DNA of 36,976 nucleotides from Deltaproteobacteria bacterium (GCA_022843175.1 JALHOE010000076.1:1-36976); one strand, 5' to 3'. Shown: positions 24,420 to 31,822, counted from the stretch's first letter. The notes: a model not told the origin generated them from the sequence alone. A program made the numbers and translations.

Positions 24420-27071
24420 ATGAGTGACAGAGAGCTCGTATACCGCGTCACGATCGTTGGGCAGGCTCAGTTCGCGTCGACGCTCAAGAGCCTGACCGAC
24501 ATCACGAAGAAGGCGGCGCAGGAGCAGATCGCAATCGATGACGCGGTCGCGAAGAAGCGGCGCGCGGTGCAGGACGGAAGCGCCAAGCACCACGCATCGC
24601 TGCTCAAGACGCAGATCGCGCTCGAGAAGGCACGGGCCCGCGAGAGCGTTCGCGAGTCCGAGCGGGCCGAACGCGAGGCGATCAAGAACAAGACGCGTGC
24701 AGAGCGCGACAAGACGACCGCGCTCAGCCGCGAGATGAAGGCGCGCGAGCGGCTCGCCGCGCAGGCGCAGCGGGAGACGATCCGCCAGCAACAGGCCGAG
24801 CTCCGCGCATTCGAGCGGACCGAGCGCGAGAAGACGCGCATCGCACAGCGCGAGGCGATGGAGACGCAGCGCTTCGTGATGCGATCGCAGGCCGCGACCG
24901 CGCGCGAGATCATGCGCCAGCGGCAGCAAGCCGCAAACCAGATGGCCCGCGAAGATCGCGATCGGATGTTCGATCGCAAGCGCTTCTACCGCGGCGTCGG
25001 GCAGGGCTTCGTCGAGGGCGGCGCTGGTGCCGCGCGCGCTCTCTATGGCGTCGCCTCGCGCGGCGTGCGCTCGATCGCGCAGGCGAGCGGGTTCGATCGC
25101 TCGTGGGACATCGCAGACATCGCGCAAGAGCAGATGTCGGTCGACGCGACGCTGCGCTCTGCTTCGATCGAGGCGCGACTCGCGGGCAAGTCCGGGTCGT
25201 TCGATGAGAAGGGCGCCGGAAAGAAGATCCGCTTCGCGGCGCTGAAGTACGGCCTCAAGCAGAGCGACCTCGCCGGCGCGATCGACGCCTACTCCGAGAA
25301 GGGTTCGGCCGCGACCGCCGTCACGAACATCGACCGCATCGCGTCGCAGGCGACCGCGCTCGGCACCTCCGCGAGCGTCATTGCGAAGCTGCGTGCGCAG
25401 ATGGGTCTCTCGTCCGCCGTCTCCGGAAAGGAGCTCACCGAGGACGAGAAGGATCAACTCGTCGCGAAAATGCACTTCATCGGCAAGACCGGCGTGTTCC
25501 GCGCTGAGGACGTCGCGCAGGAATCCGAGTCGCTCTTCTCGCAGTTCGCGAAGGGCGGAGGCGACTTCAAGCAGGGCTTCGAGCGCTACCTCTCGTTCGC
25601 GAACCAGGCGCGTGTGGCCACCGGCTCCGGCGCGATGGCCCGCACCTCGATCAACGCGGTGCAGGACGCGATCGCGAAGAAGGAAGGCAAACTCAACGCC
25701 CTCGGCGTCAAGACGCGCGATGCGGACGGCAGCAATCGCGACTTCATCGAGGTCGTGATGGACGCGATCGTCAAGACCGACGGCAAGGGTAAGGCGTTCA
25801 CGCAGATCTTCGACCCGTCGCGATCCGGCAAGGCGATCTCGACGATGATGTCCGCCTACAACGACGCGAGCGGCTACGGAAAGAACAAGGGCGCGGGCCG
25901 CGCGGCGATGGAGAAGCTCCTCAGCGGAGACGCGTCACTGAAGCACGCGACCGTCGCTGAGATGAACAAGGACGCCGCGAGCCGGCTCGACACGCCGGCG
26001 GTGAAGATCGCGCAAGCGACCGAGACCATCCGGCAGTCGTTGGCGGGCGAGCTCGCGCCGGTCCTCGAGGCCTTCGCGAAGAAGGCCCCCGCTATCGCGG
26101 CGAGCATCGCCAAGGCGCTCGACTTCGTGGTGAAGCACCCGATGCTCACGCTCGGCGGCATCGTCGGCGCAGGCGCGATGCAGGGCGCGGCCAAGCCCAT
26201 GGCCGGCGCGCTCGCGCGCTTTGCCGGCGATGTCGTCGGCGGCATCGGCTCACGGTTCGGCGGCATGGGAGGGGCGCTCACGGTCGCCGCTGGCGGAGCG
26301 CTGAAGAGCGCAGGCGCGCAGCCCGTCTACGTGACCGGCGCGGCGCCCGGGGTGTTCCCCGTTGGCGGCGGTGGCGGCCTCTCTCTCCCCGGTGGTGGTG
26401 GTGGCGGTGGTGCTGGCGCCGGTGGCGTCATCGGTCGTGCGGTGATGTCGACCGCAGGGATGGGGGTCGCGCTCGCCGCGATGGTCGGAATTATGGCGAC
26501 ATCTTCCGATCAGCACGGCGAGGGCACCGCCGACAAGGCGGTGGAGGCGGCGAAGAAGCAGCGCGTCTACAACGAGCTGCGCAAGCGTGGCATGTCCCCC
26601 GATCAGATCAACAAGCACCTCGCGGGCGCGAACGGCAACCTCCTCCCCGAGGAGCAGATCGCACGCGACGCGCTCGCGTCGCCGTACGCGAACGACAATG
26701 AGGCGGCTCACATCGCAAAGGTCCTCAACCCGGATGCGCTTGCGTCACCGTACGCGTCGCCCGACGACTACGATTTCGATAAGGGTGGTACGAGCACGTT
26801 CCGCTTCGACAAGAACCCGACGGCGAAGGGCGCGTTTCGTATGCCCGTCACCAAGGGCGAGAAGGGGTACGGCGTTCTCAAACCGGTGGCTACGACGTGG
26901 GACGACCCCGAGGCGCGCAGCGCTGAAGGAAAGTCGGGCGCCACGCTCGCCACCGATAGCGCGAACAAGTCACTCGATTCGTTCGGCAAGGCCGTCGACG
27001 ACGTGACTGCCAAGCTCCGGTCCTTCGAGGCCAACTCTTCCGCGCTCAAACAAGCGTTCGGGAGGATGTGA
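24420..27071 (+). CDS. Tape-measure-like phage tail protein
   Basis: 883 aa from ATG 24420, the largest gene of the element. Residues about 1-170 are a long highly charged coiled coil (ARARESVRESERAEREAIKN, RETIRQQQAELRAFERTERE). A helical TP901-type core follows (about 210-560; LKYGLKQSDLAGAIDAYSEK, SINAVQDAIAKKEGKLNALG). Two hydrophobic Gly/Ala segments (about 570-620 and 680-705, with a run of Gly between) and an Ala/Asp-rich end complete it. This organisation is that of tail length regulators. The assembly chaperones that usually precede it are missing. Its stop overlaps the next gene. Confidence 0.75.
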   Translation: MSDRELVYRVTIVGQAQFASTLKSLTDITKKAAQEQIAIDDAVAKKRRAVQDGSAKHHASLLKTQIALEKARARESVRESERAEREAIKNKTRAERDKTTALSREMKARERLAAQAQRETIRQQQAELRAFERTEREKTRIAQREAMETQRFVMRSQAATAREIMRQRQQAANQMAREDRDRMFDRKRFYRGVGQGFVEGGAGAARALYGVASRGVRSIAQASGFDRSWDIADIAQEQMSVDATLRSASIEARLAGKSGSFDEKGAGKKIRFAALKYGLKQSDLAGAIDAYSEKGSAATAVTNIDRIASQATALGTSASVIAKLRAQMGLSSAVSGKELTEDEKDQLVAKMHFIGKTGVFRAEDVAQESESLFSQFAKGGGDFKQGFERYLSFANQARVATGSGAMARTSINAVQDAIAKKEGKLNALGVKTRDADGSNRDFIEVVMDAIVKTDGKGKAFTQIFDPSRSGKAISTMMSAYNDASGYGKNKGAGRAAMEKLLSGDASLKHATVAEMNKDAASRLDTPAVKIAQATETIRQSLAGELAPVLEAFAKKAPAIAASIAKALDFVVKHPMLTLGGIVGAGAMQGAAKPMAGALARFAGDVVGGIGSRFGGMGGALTVAAGGALKSAGAQPVYVTGAAPGVFPVGGGGGLSLPGGGGGGGAGAGGVIGRAVMSTAGMGVALAAMVGIMATSSDQHGEGTADKAVEAAKKQRVYNELRKRGMSPDQINKHLAGANGNLLPEEQIARDALASPYANDNEAAHIAKVLNPDALASPYASPDDYDFDKGGTSTFRFDKNPTAKGAFRMPVTKGEKGYGVLKPVATTWDDPEARSAEGKSGATLATDSANKSLDSFGKAVDDVTAKLRSFEANSSALKQAFGRM

Positions 27072-27307
27072 TGAGCACCGGCCGCCTCGAAGAAGTGACC
27101 AGTGAGATCGTCCGTCGGATCAAGATGCTGTCCGACGATCCGACAACGGCAGCGCGTGAGTGCCGCGCGATGCGTAGCTACCTCGCGGCGCAGGACGACG
27201 TGCCCGACGAGTGGAAGCGCGGGATCGGCCACATGATCGATCAGGCGTCGGAGCTGTACGACGACGCCGCGATCATGCGGGCGGGCCGCGAGCAATGGCA
27301 TCGGTAA
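27071..27307 (+). CDS. Hypothetical protein (78 aa)
   Basis: Not recognised. A GGAGG (27061-27065) five nt upstream marks ATG 27071; an in-frame GTG at 27068 is closer and less likely. The product is a compact helical protein (LEEVTSEIVRRIKMLSDDPT, WKRGIGHMIDQASELYDDAA). It is the last gene of the packaging/tail operon. Confidence 0.55.
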   Translation: MSTGRLEEVTSEIVRRIKMLSDDPTTAARECRAMRSYLAAQDDVPDEWKRGIGHMIDQASELYDDAAIMRAGREQWHR

Positions 27308-27346
27308 GGGCGGGCGGGCGTAAATAGCGCGCGTGCGAGCGTCGAC

Positions 27347-27388
27347 TTGCATGTCGTTCGCTGTTGACGCACAATGGGTGCACAATGG
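27347..27388 (+). promoter_or_regulatory. Promoter with direct-repeat operator before the RHH gene
   Basis: TTGCAT (27347-27352) and CACAAT (27370-27375) are separated by 17 bp. The -10 box lies in a direct repeat of GCACAATGG (27369-27377 and 27380-27388, 11-bp period, one helical turn). The second repeat contains the ATG of the RHH gene, so the mRNA would be nearly leaderless. RHH proteins typically bind such helical-phase direct repeats, so autoregulation is likely (inference). Confidence 0.45.
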
Positions 27389-27555
27389 TAGACAAGGACA
27401 AGAGGTTGCACGTTCGCGTCACGAGCGAGGAGCTGCGGATGCTGGACGAGATCGCGGAGCGCGAGGAGCGGACTGCGGCTGACGTCGTCCGTCGGTTGAT
27501 TCGGCAGGCCCACGCCGAGGCATTCGGCTCGCCGAAGAAGGCGAGGAAGAAGTGA
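27385..27555 (+). CDS. Ribbon-helix-helix (CopG/Arc-type) regulator
   Basis: The 56-aa protein has a beta-strand KRLHVRVTSEELRMLDEIAE then EERTAADVVRRLIRQAHAE, the strand-helix-turn-helix pattern of RHH dimers, and a Lys/Arg-rich tail. It heads a three-gene unit with the ImmA/IrrE protease (GTGA overlap) and the integrase. It is a likely repressor of this operon acting at the direct repeats over its own start. An upstream TTG (27364) is an alternative start but would run through the operator. Confidence 0.75.
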   Translation: MVDKDKRLHVRVTSEELRMLDEIAEREERTAADVVRRLIRQAHAEAFGSPKKARKK

Positions 27556-27905
27556 CCGCCGCTGAGGTCGCAGATCGCGCCGCCGGCGTTGCTGGGCACG
27601 GCGACCCCGATGCAGGCGAGATCGCGGTCGCGATGGGTATCGCGCTCTACGCGGTCCCCGCGCGACGCCTTCACGGCTGCCGGGCGCAGTACGTCCGCGT
27701 CGGCGAGCAACCAGTCATCCACGTCGACGAGGACCTCTGCGGCGAGGACCTGGCTTTCACCGTGGGTCATGAGCTCGCGCATCACCTCGTATGGCTGTGG
27801 GGCGTCGACGTAGTCGGCGATGCGGAGGAGGCCTTCTGCGATGCGATCGCTAATCACTGGCTTACTGCGCGCCGGCGTCGGTCGCCGCAGTTGGGGTCGG
27901 TCTAG
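27552..27905 (+). CDS. ImmA/IrrE-family metallopeptidase
   Basis: 117 aa from GTG 27552. The zinc motif HExxH is present in TVGHELAHHLVWLWG, and a downstream Glu-containing helix (EEAFCDAIANHWL) supplies the usual third ligand. Family members such as ImmA of ICEBs1 cleave a partner repressor to trigger element excision. Here the gene sits between an RHH regulator and the integrase, so cleavage of the RHH protein (or of another small HTH protein) to induce excision is a reasonable inference. No N-terminal HTH is fused. Confidence 0.8.
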   Translation: MTAAEVADRAAGVAGHGDPDAGEIAVAMGIALYAVPARRLHGCRAQYVRVGEQPVIHVDEDLCGEDLAFTVGHELAHHLVWLWGVDVVGDAEEAFCDAIANHWLTARRRRSPQLGSV

Positions 27906-27907
27906 TC

Positions 27908-29437
27908 ATGGCACCGCGAGCGACGGGATCCGTCGAGACGTACACTCGCGCCGACGGCACGAGGTACTACCGCGCGCGCATCCGGCTGAAGGACGGCACG
28001 CGCGAGCGCGTCGACATCCCCGCGAAGTACACAATCGATGAACGCCGCGCGCTCTACGCCGCCGCGATGCAGGAGCGCGAGGACGAGCGCGGCGAGCTGT
28101 TCGCGAAGAAGCAGGCGAGGATCGCCGCAAAGCAACCGACCGCTCCGACCGCCGCCGAGACGCTCGCGAAGTACCGCGAGCGACTCAACACGCACCGCGG
28201 CGAGCTCGGCCAGGGACACGGCGACCCGAGCGCGTGGAAGGCGTGGATCATTCCACATCTCGGCGGCCTCCCCGTCGCCACCGTGACGCGCGAGCAGATC
28301 GAGACGTTCCGAGACACGCTCGACGCCGCGATCTCACTCCACAAGCGCACCGAGGGGGCGGAGGGCATCAGCGCGAAGCGCGCGCTGAACATCTGGTCGG
28401 AGGTGACCACCACGTTCAAGGCTGCGGTGAACGCGAAGCGCCGCGATCTCCGCGTGCGCGCGGACAACCCCTGTAGCGGTGTTCTGCCGCCGGAGCGCGG
28501 CGACTCGCGCCGCAAGACATTCATCTACCCGAGCGAGCTCGCCGCGGTGCTGGCGGGCGACGCGCCCCTCGAGTGGCGCGAGGTCTACGCGGTCGCCGCG
28601 TACCTTTACCTCCGCCCGGGCGAGCTCCGCGTGCTGACGTGGGGGGACATCGATCTCGGCGCCGCGATCGTCCACGTCACCAAGGCCTTCGACGAGCGGG
28701 CTCAGGAGACGAAGACGCCGAAGACGGAGAACGGCGTGCGCGACGTACCGATTCCCGCGACGCTCGCGCCGCTGCTCGCGCGCATGCGCAAGGGCCGCGA
28801 GCCGCATGAACTCGTTGTCCCCGTGCTCGCGACGCTCACGGAGAACCGCCGCGCGCTGAACCTGCGCGCCGATCTCGAGCGCGCGGGATGCACGCGGCCG
28901 CGCCTCTTCGAGAACACGGCGACGACGATGAGCGTCAACTTTAGAAGTTTGCGCGACAGCGGAATCACGTGGCTCGCGATCACCGGCGTGGACATCGTGA
29001 AGACCCAGCGCAGGGCAGGCCATGACTCGATCGAGACAACGCTGTCTTATACGAAGGCGGCCGAAGACCTCACCGGCTCGATCGGCGAGCCGTTCGGCCC
29101 CCTACCCGCGGACCTCGTTGCCGGTGTAGAACCCATCGGCGGAAGCGGTGGATCTCGGCAGCGTCGGGCCAAGCAACGGGCCAAGTTCACCAAAACCGTC
29201 GCCGATGGGCTAGAATCCGAGGCGTTCTTGGAAGTGCGCGCGGGACTGGTGCCCGCCCCCGTCTTCAAAACGGGTGGGCTCGTCCTTCACGGGGCGGCCG
29301 GTGGGTTCGATTCCCATGCGCTTCCGCCACTTTCCGAAACGATATCGATGGGTTGCGCTGATCGACGGCGAGCCTTGGACGTTTCGTTGGACGATTCGAG
29401 CAGCGACGCAGGGAGTTTGGGGAACACCTCGCCGTAG
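27908..29437 (+). CDS. int: Tyrosine recombinase (integrase) whose frame runs through selC
   Basis: 509 aa as integrated. An N-terminal DNA-binding domain (DGTRYYRARIRLKDGTRER), a core-binding helix bundle (about 85-195) and a catalytic domain are present: Arg236 in LYLRPGEL, Arg349, His372 in RRAGHDSIETT and Tyr381 in LSYT. The usual His of the HxxR box is Arg346 (FRSLR). Catalysis ends near residue 390. From Glu442 the codons are the tRNA-Sec gene (to about 474), and the last 35 come from antisense of the neighbouring integrase. At residue 448/449 the frame crosses the end of the 24-bp core. On a circle it would continue into 14108-14419, giving 551 aa. It starts 2 bp after the ImmA stop. 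Confidence 0.9.
   Translation: MAPRATGSVETYTRADGTRYYRARIRLKDGTRERVDIPAKYTIDERRALYAAAMQEREDERGELFAKKQARIAAKQPTAPTAAETLAKYRERLNTHRGELGQGHGDPSAWKAWIIPHLGGLPVATVTREQIETFRDTLDAAISLHKRTEGAEGISAKRALNIWSEVTTTFKAAVNAKRRDLRVRADNPCSGVLPPERGDSRRKTFIYPSELAAVLAGDAPLEWREVYAVAAYLYLRPGELRVLTWGDIDLGAAIVHVTKAFDERAQETKTPKTENGVRDVPIPATLAPLLARMRKGREPHELVVPVLATLTENRRALNLRADLERAGCTRPRLFENTATTMSVNFRSLRDSGITWLAITGVDIVKTQRRAGHDSIETTLSYTKAAEDLTGSIGEPFGPLPADLVAGVEPIGGSGGSRQRRAKQRAKFTKTVADGLESEAFLEVRAGLVPAPVFKTGGLVLHGAAGGFDSHALPPLSETISMGCADRRRALDVSLDDSSSDAGSLGNTSP
29186..29216 (+). promoter_or_regulatory. Element-supplied promoter for selC
   Basis: TTCACC (29186-29191) and TAGAAT (29211-29216), 19 bp apart, lie inside the 3' part of the integrase gene. 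The -10 ends 13 bp before the tRNA start. Since the native promoter was left behind at 14070, this is the best candidate to transcribe selC now. The spacing is longer than ideal. Confidence 0.45.
29229..29252 (+). repeat. Right attachment site (attR) within selC
   Basis: Identical in 24 of 24 bases to 14085-14108. It covers the 5' acceptor strand, D-stem 5' strand and D-loop of the intact tRNA-Sec. Strand exchange must occur within these bases. The downstream 77 nt of the tRNA are chromosomal, while everything upstream is from the element. Confidence 0.9.
29230..29329 (+). tRNA. selC: tRNA-Sec (anticodon UCA)
   Basis: The 100-nt gene has all marks of bacterial selenocysteine tRNA. The acceptor stem is 8 bp (29230-29237 with 29318-29325, one G-U), the T-arm 5 bp (29301-29305/29313-29317, loop TTCGATT), the D-stem about 5-6 bp, and the anticodon stem CCCGT/ACGGG with loop CTTCAAA and anticodon TCA at 29265-29267. 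A long variable arm (29275-29300) can form a stem at 280-285/292-297. Discriminator G and an encoded CCA (29327-29329) end it. It is charged with serine, converted by SelA and used at UGA with SelB. No selB/selA or SECIS-bearing gene is seen in the window. Confidence 0.95.
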
Positions 29438-30552
29438 CCCGTGCGCACGAGCGCGGCCGTGTTGATGTACCCCATCGTCGTCTTCACATCGGAGTGCCCC
29501 GCGCGCGCCATCACCACGAACGGTTCGTCTCCACGCACGGCCATCCACGTGATGCCCGTCGTGCGGAGGTCGTGCATGCGTAGCCATTCGCGCGGCGGAT
29601 CGTCGCACCGCTCGTGCAGTTCCTTGCGCGTAACACCCGCGCGCAGCAGATCGGCGCGGAGACGCTCGGCGAGCGTGCGTTCGTCGCCGAGATCCTCGAA
29701 CAGTCGGCCGGTGCCGTCGGTCTCGCGCCGCATCGCCTCGAGCAGTGGGACAATCTCGGGCTCCATTTCGAAGGGCGAGCGCGCACGACCGGCCTTCGGG
29801 CTCTTCTCCTCGCCGCGCGAGCGATCGATGCCGCGCTGGACCTGGATGATCTTGCGGTCGAGATCGACGTCCTCCCAACGCAGCGTCTCGAGCTCGCCGG
29901 GCCGCAGGTAGTTGTAGACGGCGACCGCGTAGTAGCGGCGGCGGAGCTGAGGAACGGCGGTGCAAGCGAGCAGCTTCGCCAGCTCGTCCGGGTACAGGTG
30001 GACCTTCGCGGTGCCGACGCCGCGATCGGGGGCGCGGACGTCGCGCGCGGGGTTGTCGTCACGAACACGGAGAGAGAGCACCTTCGTGCGACTCGCGTCG
30101 TCGAACATCTTCGTAACGGCGCCCCACGCGTTCTGCGCGCTCTTCCACTTGAGGGTCCTACCCGTCACGCGTTGGTCGAGGCGCTCGACGATCCGCTCGA
30201 GCTCGCGCCGCGACACCGTGCTGATCGGCAGATCCCCGATCACCGGAAGGATGTGGTTTTCGAGGAGGGAACGGGTGGCGGGGACCGAGGTGTGGCCCCT
30301 GCGCTCCTTGTCGGCGAGCCAGCGCTCGCACCACGCGCGCACGGTCTCGGTGCGGCTGCGCGCTCGGCCGACGGCCACGCCGCCCTCGTCGCGCGCGATC
30401 TCGGAGACCGAGGCCGCGAAGGCACGCGCTTGGTTCGGGGTCGCTCCCTTGGGAACGTCGACCCAGGGCCGTTTCCCGTTGGCGACGGTGATGCGCGCAC
30501 GGTGCGATCCATCCGCGCGGCGCACCAGGGTTCCGGTCCGCGGGCGCGGCAT
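29287..30552 (-). CDS. int: Tyrosine recombinase (integrase) of the second element, ending inside selC
   Basis: 421 aa. An N-terminal DNA-binding part (RRADGSHRARITVANGKRPW), a core-binding domain (about 70-160) and a full catalytic set are present: Arg217 in YNYLRPGEL, His327 and Arg330 in MHDLRTTGITW, His353 in ARAGHSDVKTT, Tyr362 in GYINT. It is clearly related to the integrase at 27908, including the shared GITW block. Residues 409-421 (GGSAWESNPPAAP) and the TGA stop are encoded by the antisense strand of selC, with the stop in the variable-arm loop. It thus overlaps the opposing integrase by 151 bp. It starts by ATGA overlap with the excisionase-like gene. Confidence 0.92.
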   Translation of the reverse strand: MPRPRTGTLVRRADGSHRARITVANGKRPWVDVPKGATPNQARAFAASVSEIARDEGGVAVGRARSRTETVRAWCERWLADKERRGHTSVPATRSLLENHILPVIGDLPISTVSRRELERIVERLDQRVTGRTLKWKSAQNAWGAVTKMFDDASRTKVLSLRVRDDNPARDVRAPDRGVGTAKVHLYPDELAKLLACTAVPQLRRRYYAVAVYNYLRPGELETLRWEDVDLDRKIIQVQRGIDRSRGEEKSPKAGRARSPFEMEPEIVPLLEAMRRETDGTGRLFEDLGDERTLAERLRADLLRAGVTRKELHERCDDPPREWLRMHDLRTTGITWMAVRGDEPFVVMARAGHSDVKTTMGYINTAALVRTGYGEVFPKLPASLLESSNETSKARRRSAQPIDIVSESGGSAWESNPPAAP

Positions 30553-30941
30553 CAGCGGGTCCCCGTCTTGTCGGTCAGGACGACGCCAGCCTTCGAGAGC
30601 GCCGCGCGCTCCGACGACTGCGCGACCGACGCGGGTGCATGCCGCGCCCGCACCGGGCGACGGCGGCGCTCGGCCTTGAGGGATACGTACGCCGCGAGCG
30701 CTTCAGCGGTGAAGCGAAGCCCGCCGGGCGTACGAGTCCCGTCGAGATCGCCCCTACGCACGGCATCGGCCAGCTCGCGATAGGTGTGTCCGGGCGGCGG
30801 CGCGGTGTCGCGAGCCACGAGCCAATGCTCGGGCGCCCCGGGATCCGCGCTCACCGCCCGCGCGCGGACGGCTCCGAGGACCTGACGCGCCTCCTCGGGA
30901 GTGAGGTCGTGCATAACGATGGAGACACGAGGAGAAGCCAT
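30552..30941 (-). CDS. Excisionase-like HTH protein
   Basis: 129 aa from ATG 30941. Residues about 50-95 read HTYRELADAVRRGDLDGTRT, PGGLRFTAEALAAYVSLK, a MerR/excisionase-type winged HTH in which the wing GGLRFTAEAL follows the recognition helix. A basic tail (AERRRRPVRARHAP) suits DNA binding. The stop overlaps the integrase start (ATGA), so it is a good candidate for the directionality factor of the second element. The frame is open up to 31103, but the upstream part crosses the divergent gene's start region. Confidence 0.65.
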   Translation of the reverse strand: MASPRVSIVMHDLTPEEARQVLGAVRARAVSADPGAPEHWLVARDTAPPPGHTYRELADAVRRGDLDGTRTPGGLRFTAEALAAYVSLKAERRRRPVRARHAPASVAQSSERAALSKAGVVLTDKTGTR

Positions 30942-31041
30942 CGGGTACGAGGGCCAGAATACCCTTGAAAAACCCGCCGTCCAGCGAGATATCTTGACGA
31001 CCACGCCCAATCCATGGCTAGTCCACGATTTCTCAACATCT

Positions 31042-31051
31042 TGTCTAGACA
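31042..31051. promoter_or_regulatory. Palindromic operator candidate in the divergent control region
   Basis: TGTCTAGACA is a perfect 10-bp palindrome, 24 bp before the ATG of the plus-strand regulator (31076) and about 100 bp from the start of the excisionase-like gene. It is a plausible binding site for a dimeric regulator that controls both directions. No protein is tied to it by evidence. Confidence 0.4.
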
Positions 31052-31075
31052 TGCCTGGGATGACATCCTGACAGC

Positions 31076-31822
31076 ATGCCGAAGCGACAGGCAAAGGCCT
31101 CACGCCGTGAAGCGCGCGTGCATGATGCTGAACTTATTGAGACAAGTGGCGATTCCAAGGGCTCTGAAGAGGCGTCTGGGAGCAGCTCTCCCAACCAGAC
31201 CTCCCTGTCCAGAGGGCTCGTGGGAAGGACTCAGATAGCGAGACTCCTGGGCATCTCGCCGTCGACGTTCATCCGTCACGTCGAGGGGCACCTCATCAAG
31301 CCCATCGTCGACGATCGAGGCTGGCACAGGTTCAGTCTCGACGACATCGAGACCGTCCGTCAGTCCGTGGAGATCACGCGGTTCCGTCGTGCGCCAGCAA
31401 CCGCAGTCTTCAACCGCCAAGCCGACGATCACGACACCGGTCCCGACCGCGACACGCACGTGGCGATCCTCGAGCTGCTCGACGCCGGGCAATCGCCCGT
31501 CGAGATCGCGAAGAAGCTCAGACTGCTCCCGCGCGAGCTCGACCCCGTCGTCAGGTGGTGGGCGCAGACGAAGGGCGGCTACTTCCTCACCGCGGATCAG
31601 GCCGACGAGGTGTTCTTCGTGCTCCGCGAATGGGGCAAGGCGCGCGGCCCCTCGACGAAGCCCAAGGAGGGCGCGGCGCTCGTGCAGCTCGCGATCGAAG
31701 TCGGGGAGAAGTGCAACGCGATGGACGACGATCGGCGCACGAAGAAGCGGTGCAAGGGGTGTCGCGAGGAGGAGGCGATGTACTGCCCGATCTGCGCGAG
31801 GAAGAAGTTCTCGAAGTCGTGA
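31076..31822 (+). CDS. DNA-binding regulator with MerR-like HTH and C-terminal zinc finger
   Basis: 248 aa. After a charged disordered N-terminus (1-45) comes an HTH of MerR type (RTQIARLLGISPSTFIRHVE, then a wing DDRGWHRFSLDDIETVRQ). A second helical part (LELLDAGQSPVEIAKKLRLL, about 130-150) looks like another HTH, and the C-terminal zinc knuckle has two CxxC pairs (CKGCREE, CPICARKK). It is divergent from the xis-int pair of the second element and probably regulates it. No strong ribosome site is visible. Confidence 0.65.
   Translation: MPKRQAKASRREARVHDAELIETSGDSKGSEEASGSSSPNQTSLSRGLVGRTQIARLLGISPSTFIRHVEGHLIKPIVDDRGWHRFSLDDIETVRQSVEITRFRRAPATAVFNRQADDHDTGPDRDTHVAILELLDAGQSPVEIAKKLRLLPRELDPVVRWWAQTKGGYFLTADQADEVFFVLREWGKARGPSTKPKEGAALVQLAIEVGEKCNAMDDDRRTKKRCKGCREEEAMYCPICARKKFSKS

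Larger units (their letters stand above)
14085..29252. mobile_element. 15.1-kb phage-derived integrative element in the 5' part of selC
   Basis: A perfect 24-bp direct repeat, the first 23 nt of selC with one preceding base, bounds the interval. One copy is joined to the left chromosome (14085-14108) and one to the intact tRNA (29229-29252), so the unit length is 15,144 bp. The tyrosine integrase gene lies at the right end, pointing at the attachment site. Inside are an excisionase-type protein, an RHH/ImmA regulatory pair, a replication-type gene, terminases, a prohead protease, a tape-measure protein and a HipA-like kinase. Nearly all genes lie on the plus strand with 1-4 nt overlaps. Portal, major capsid, tail fibre and lysis genes are not recognisable, so a satellite or reduced prophage is more likely than a complete phage. 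Confidence 0.85.
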
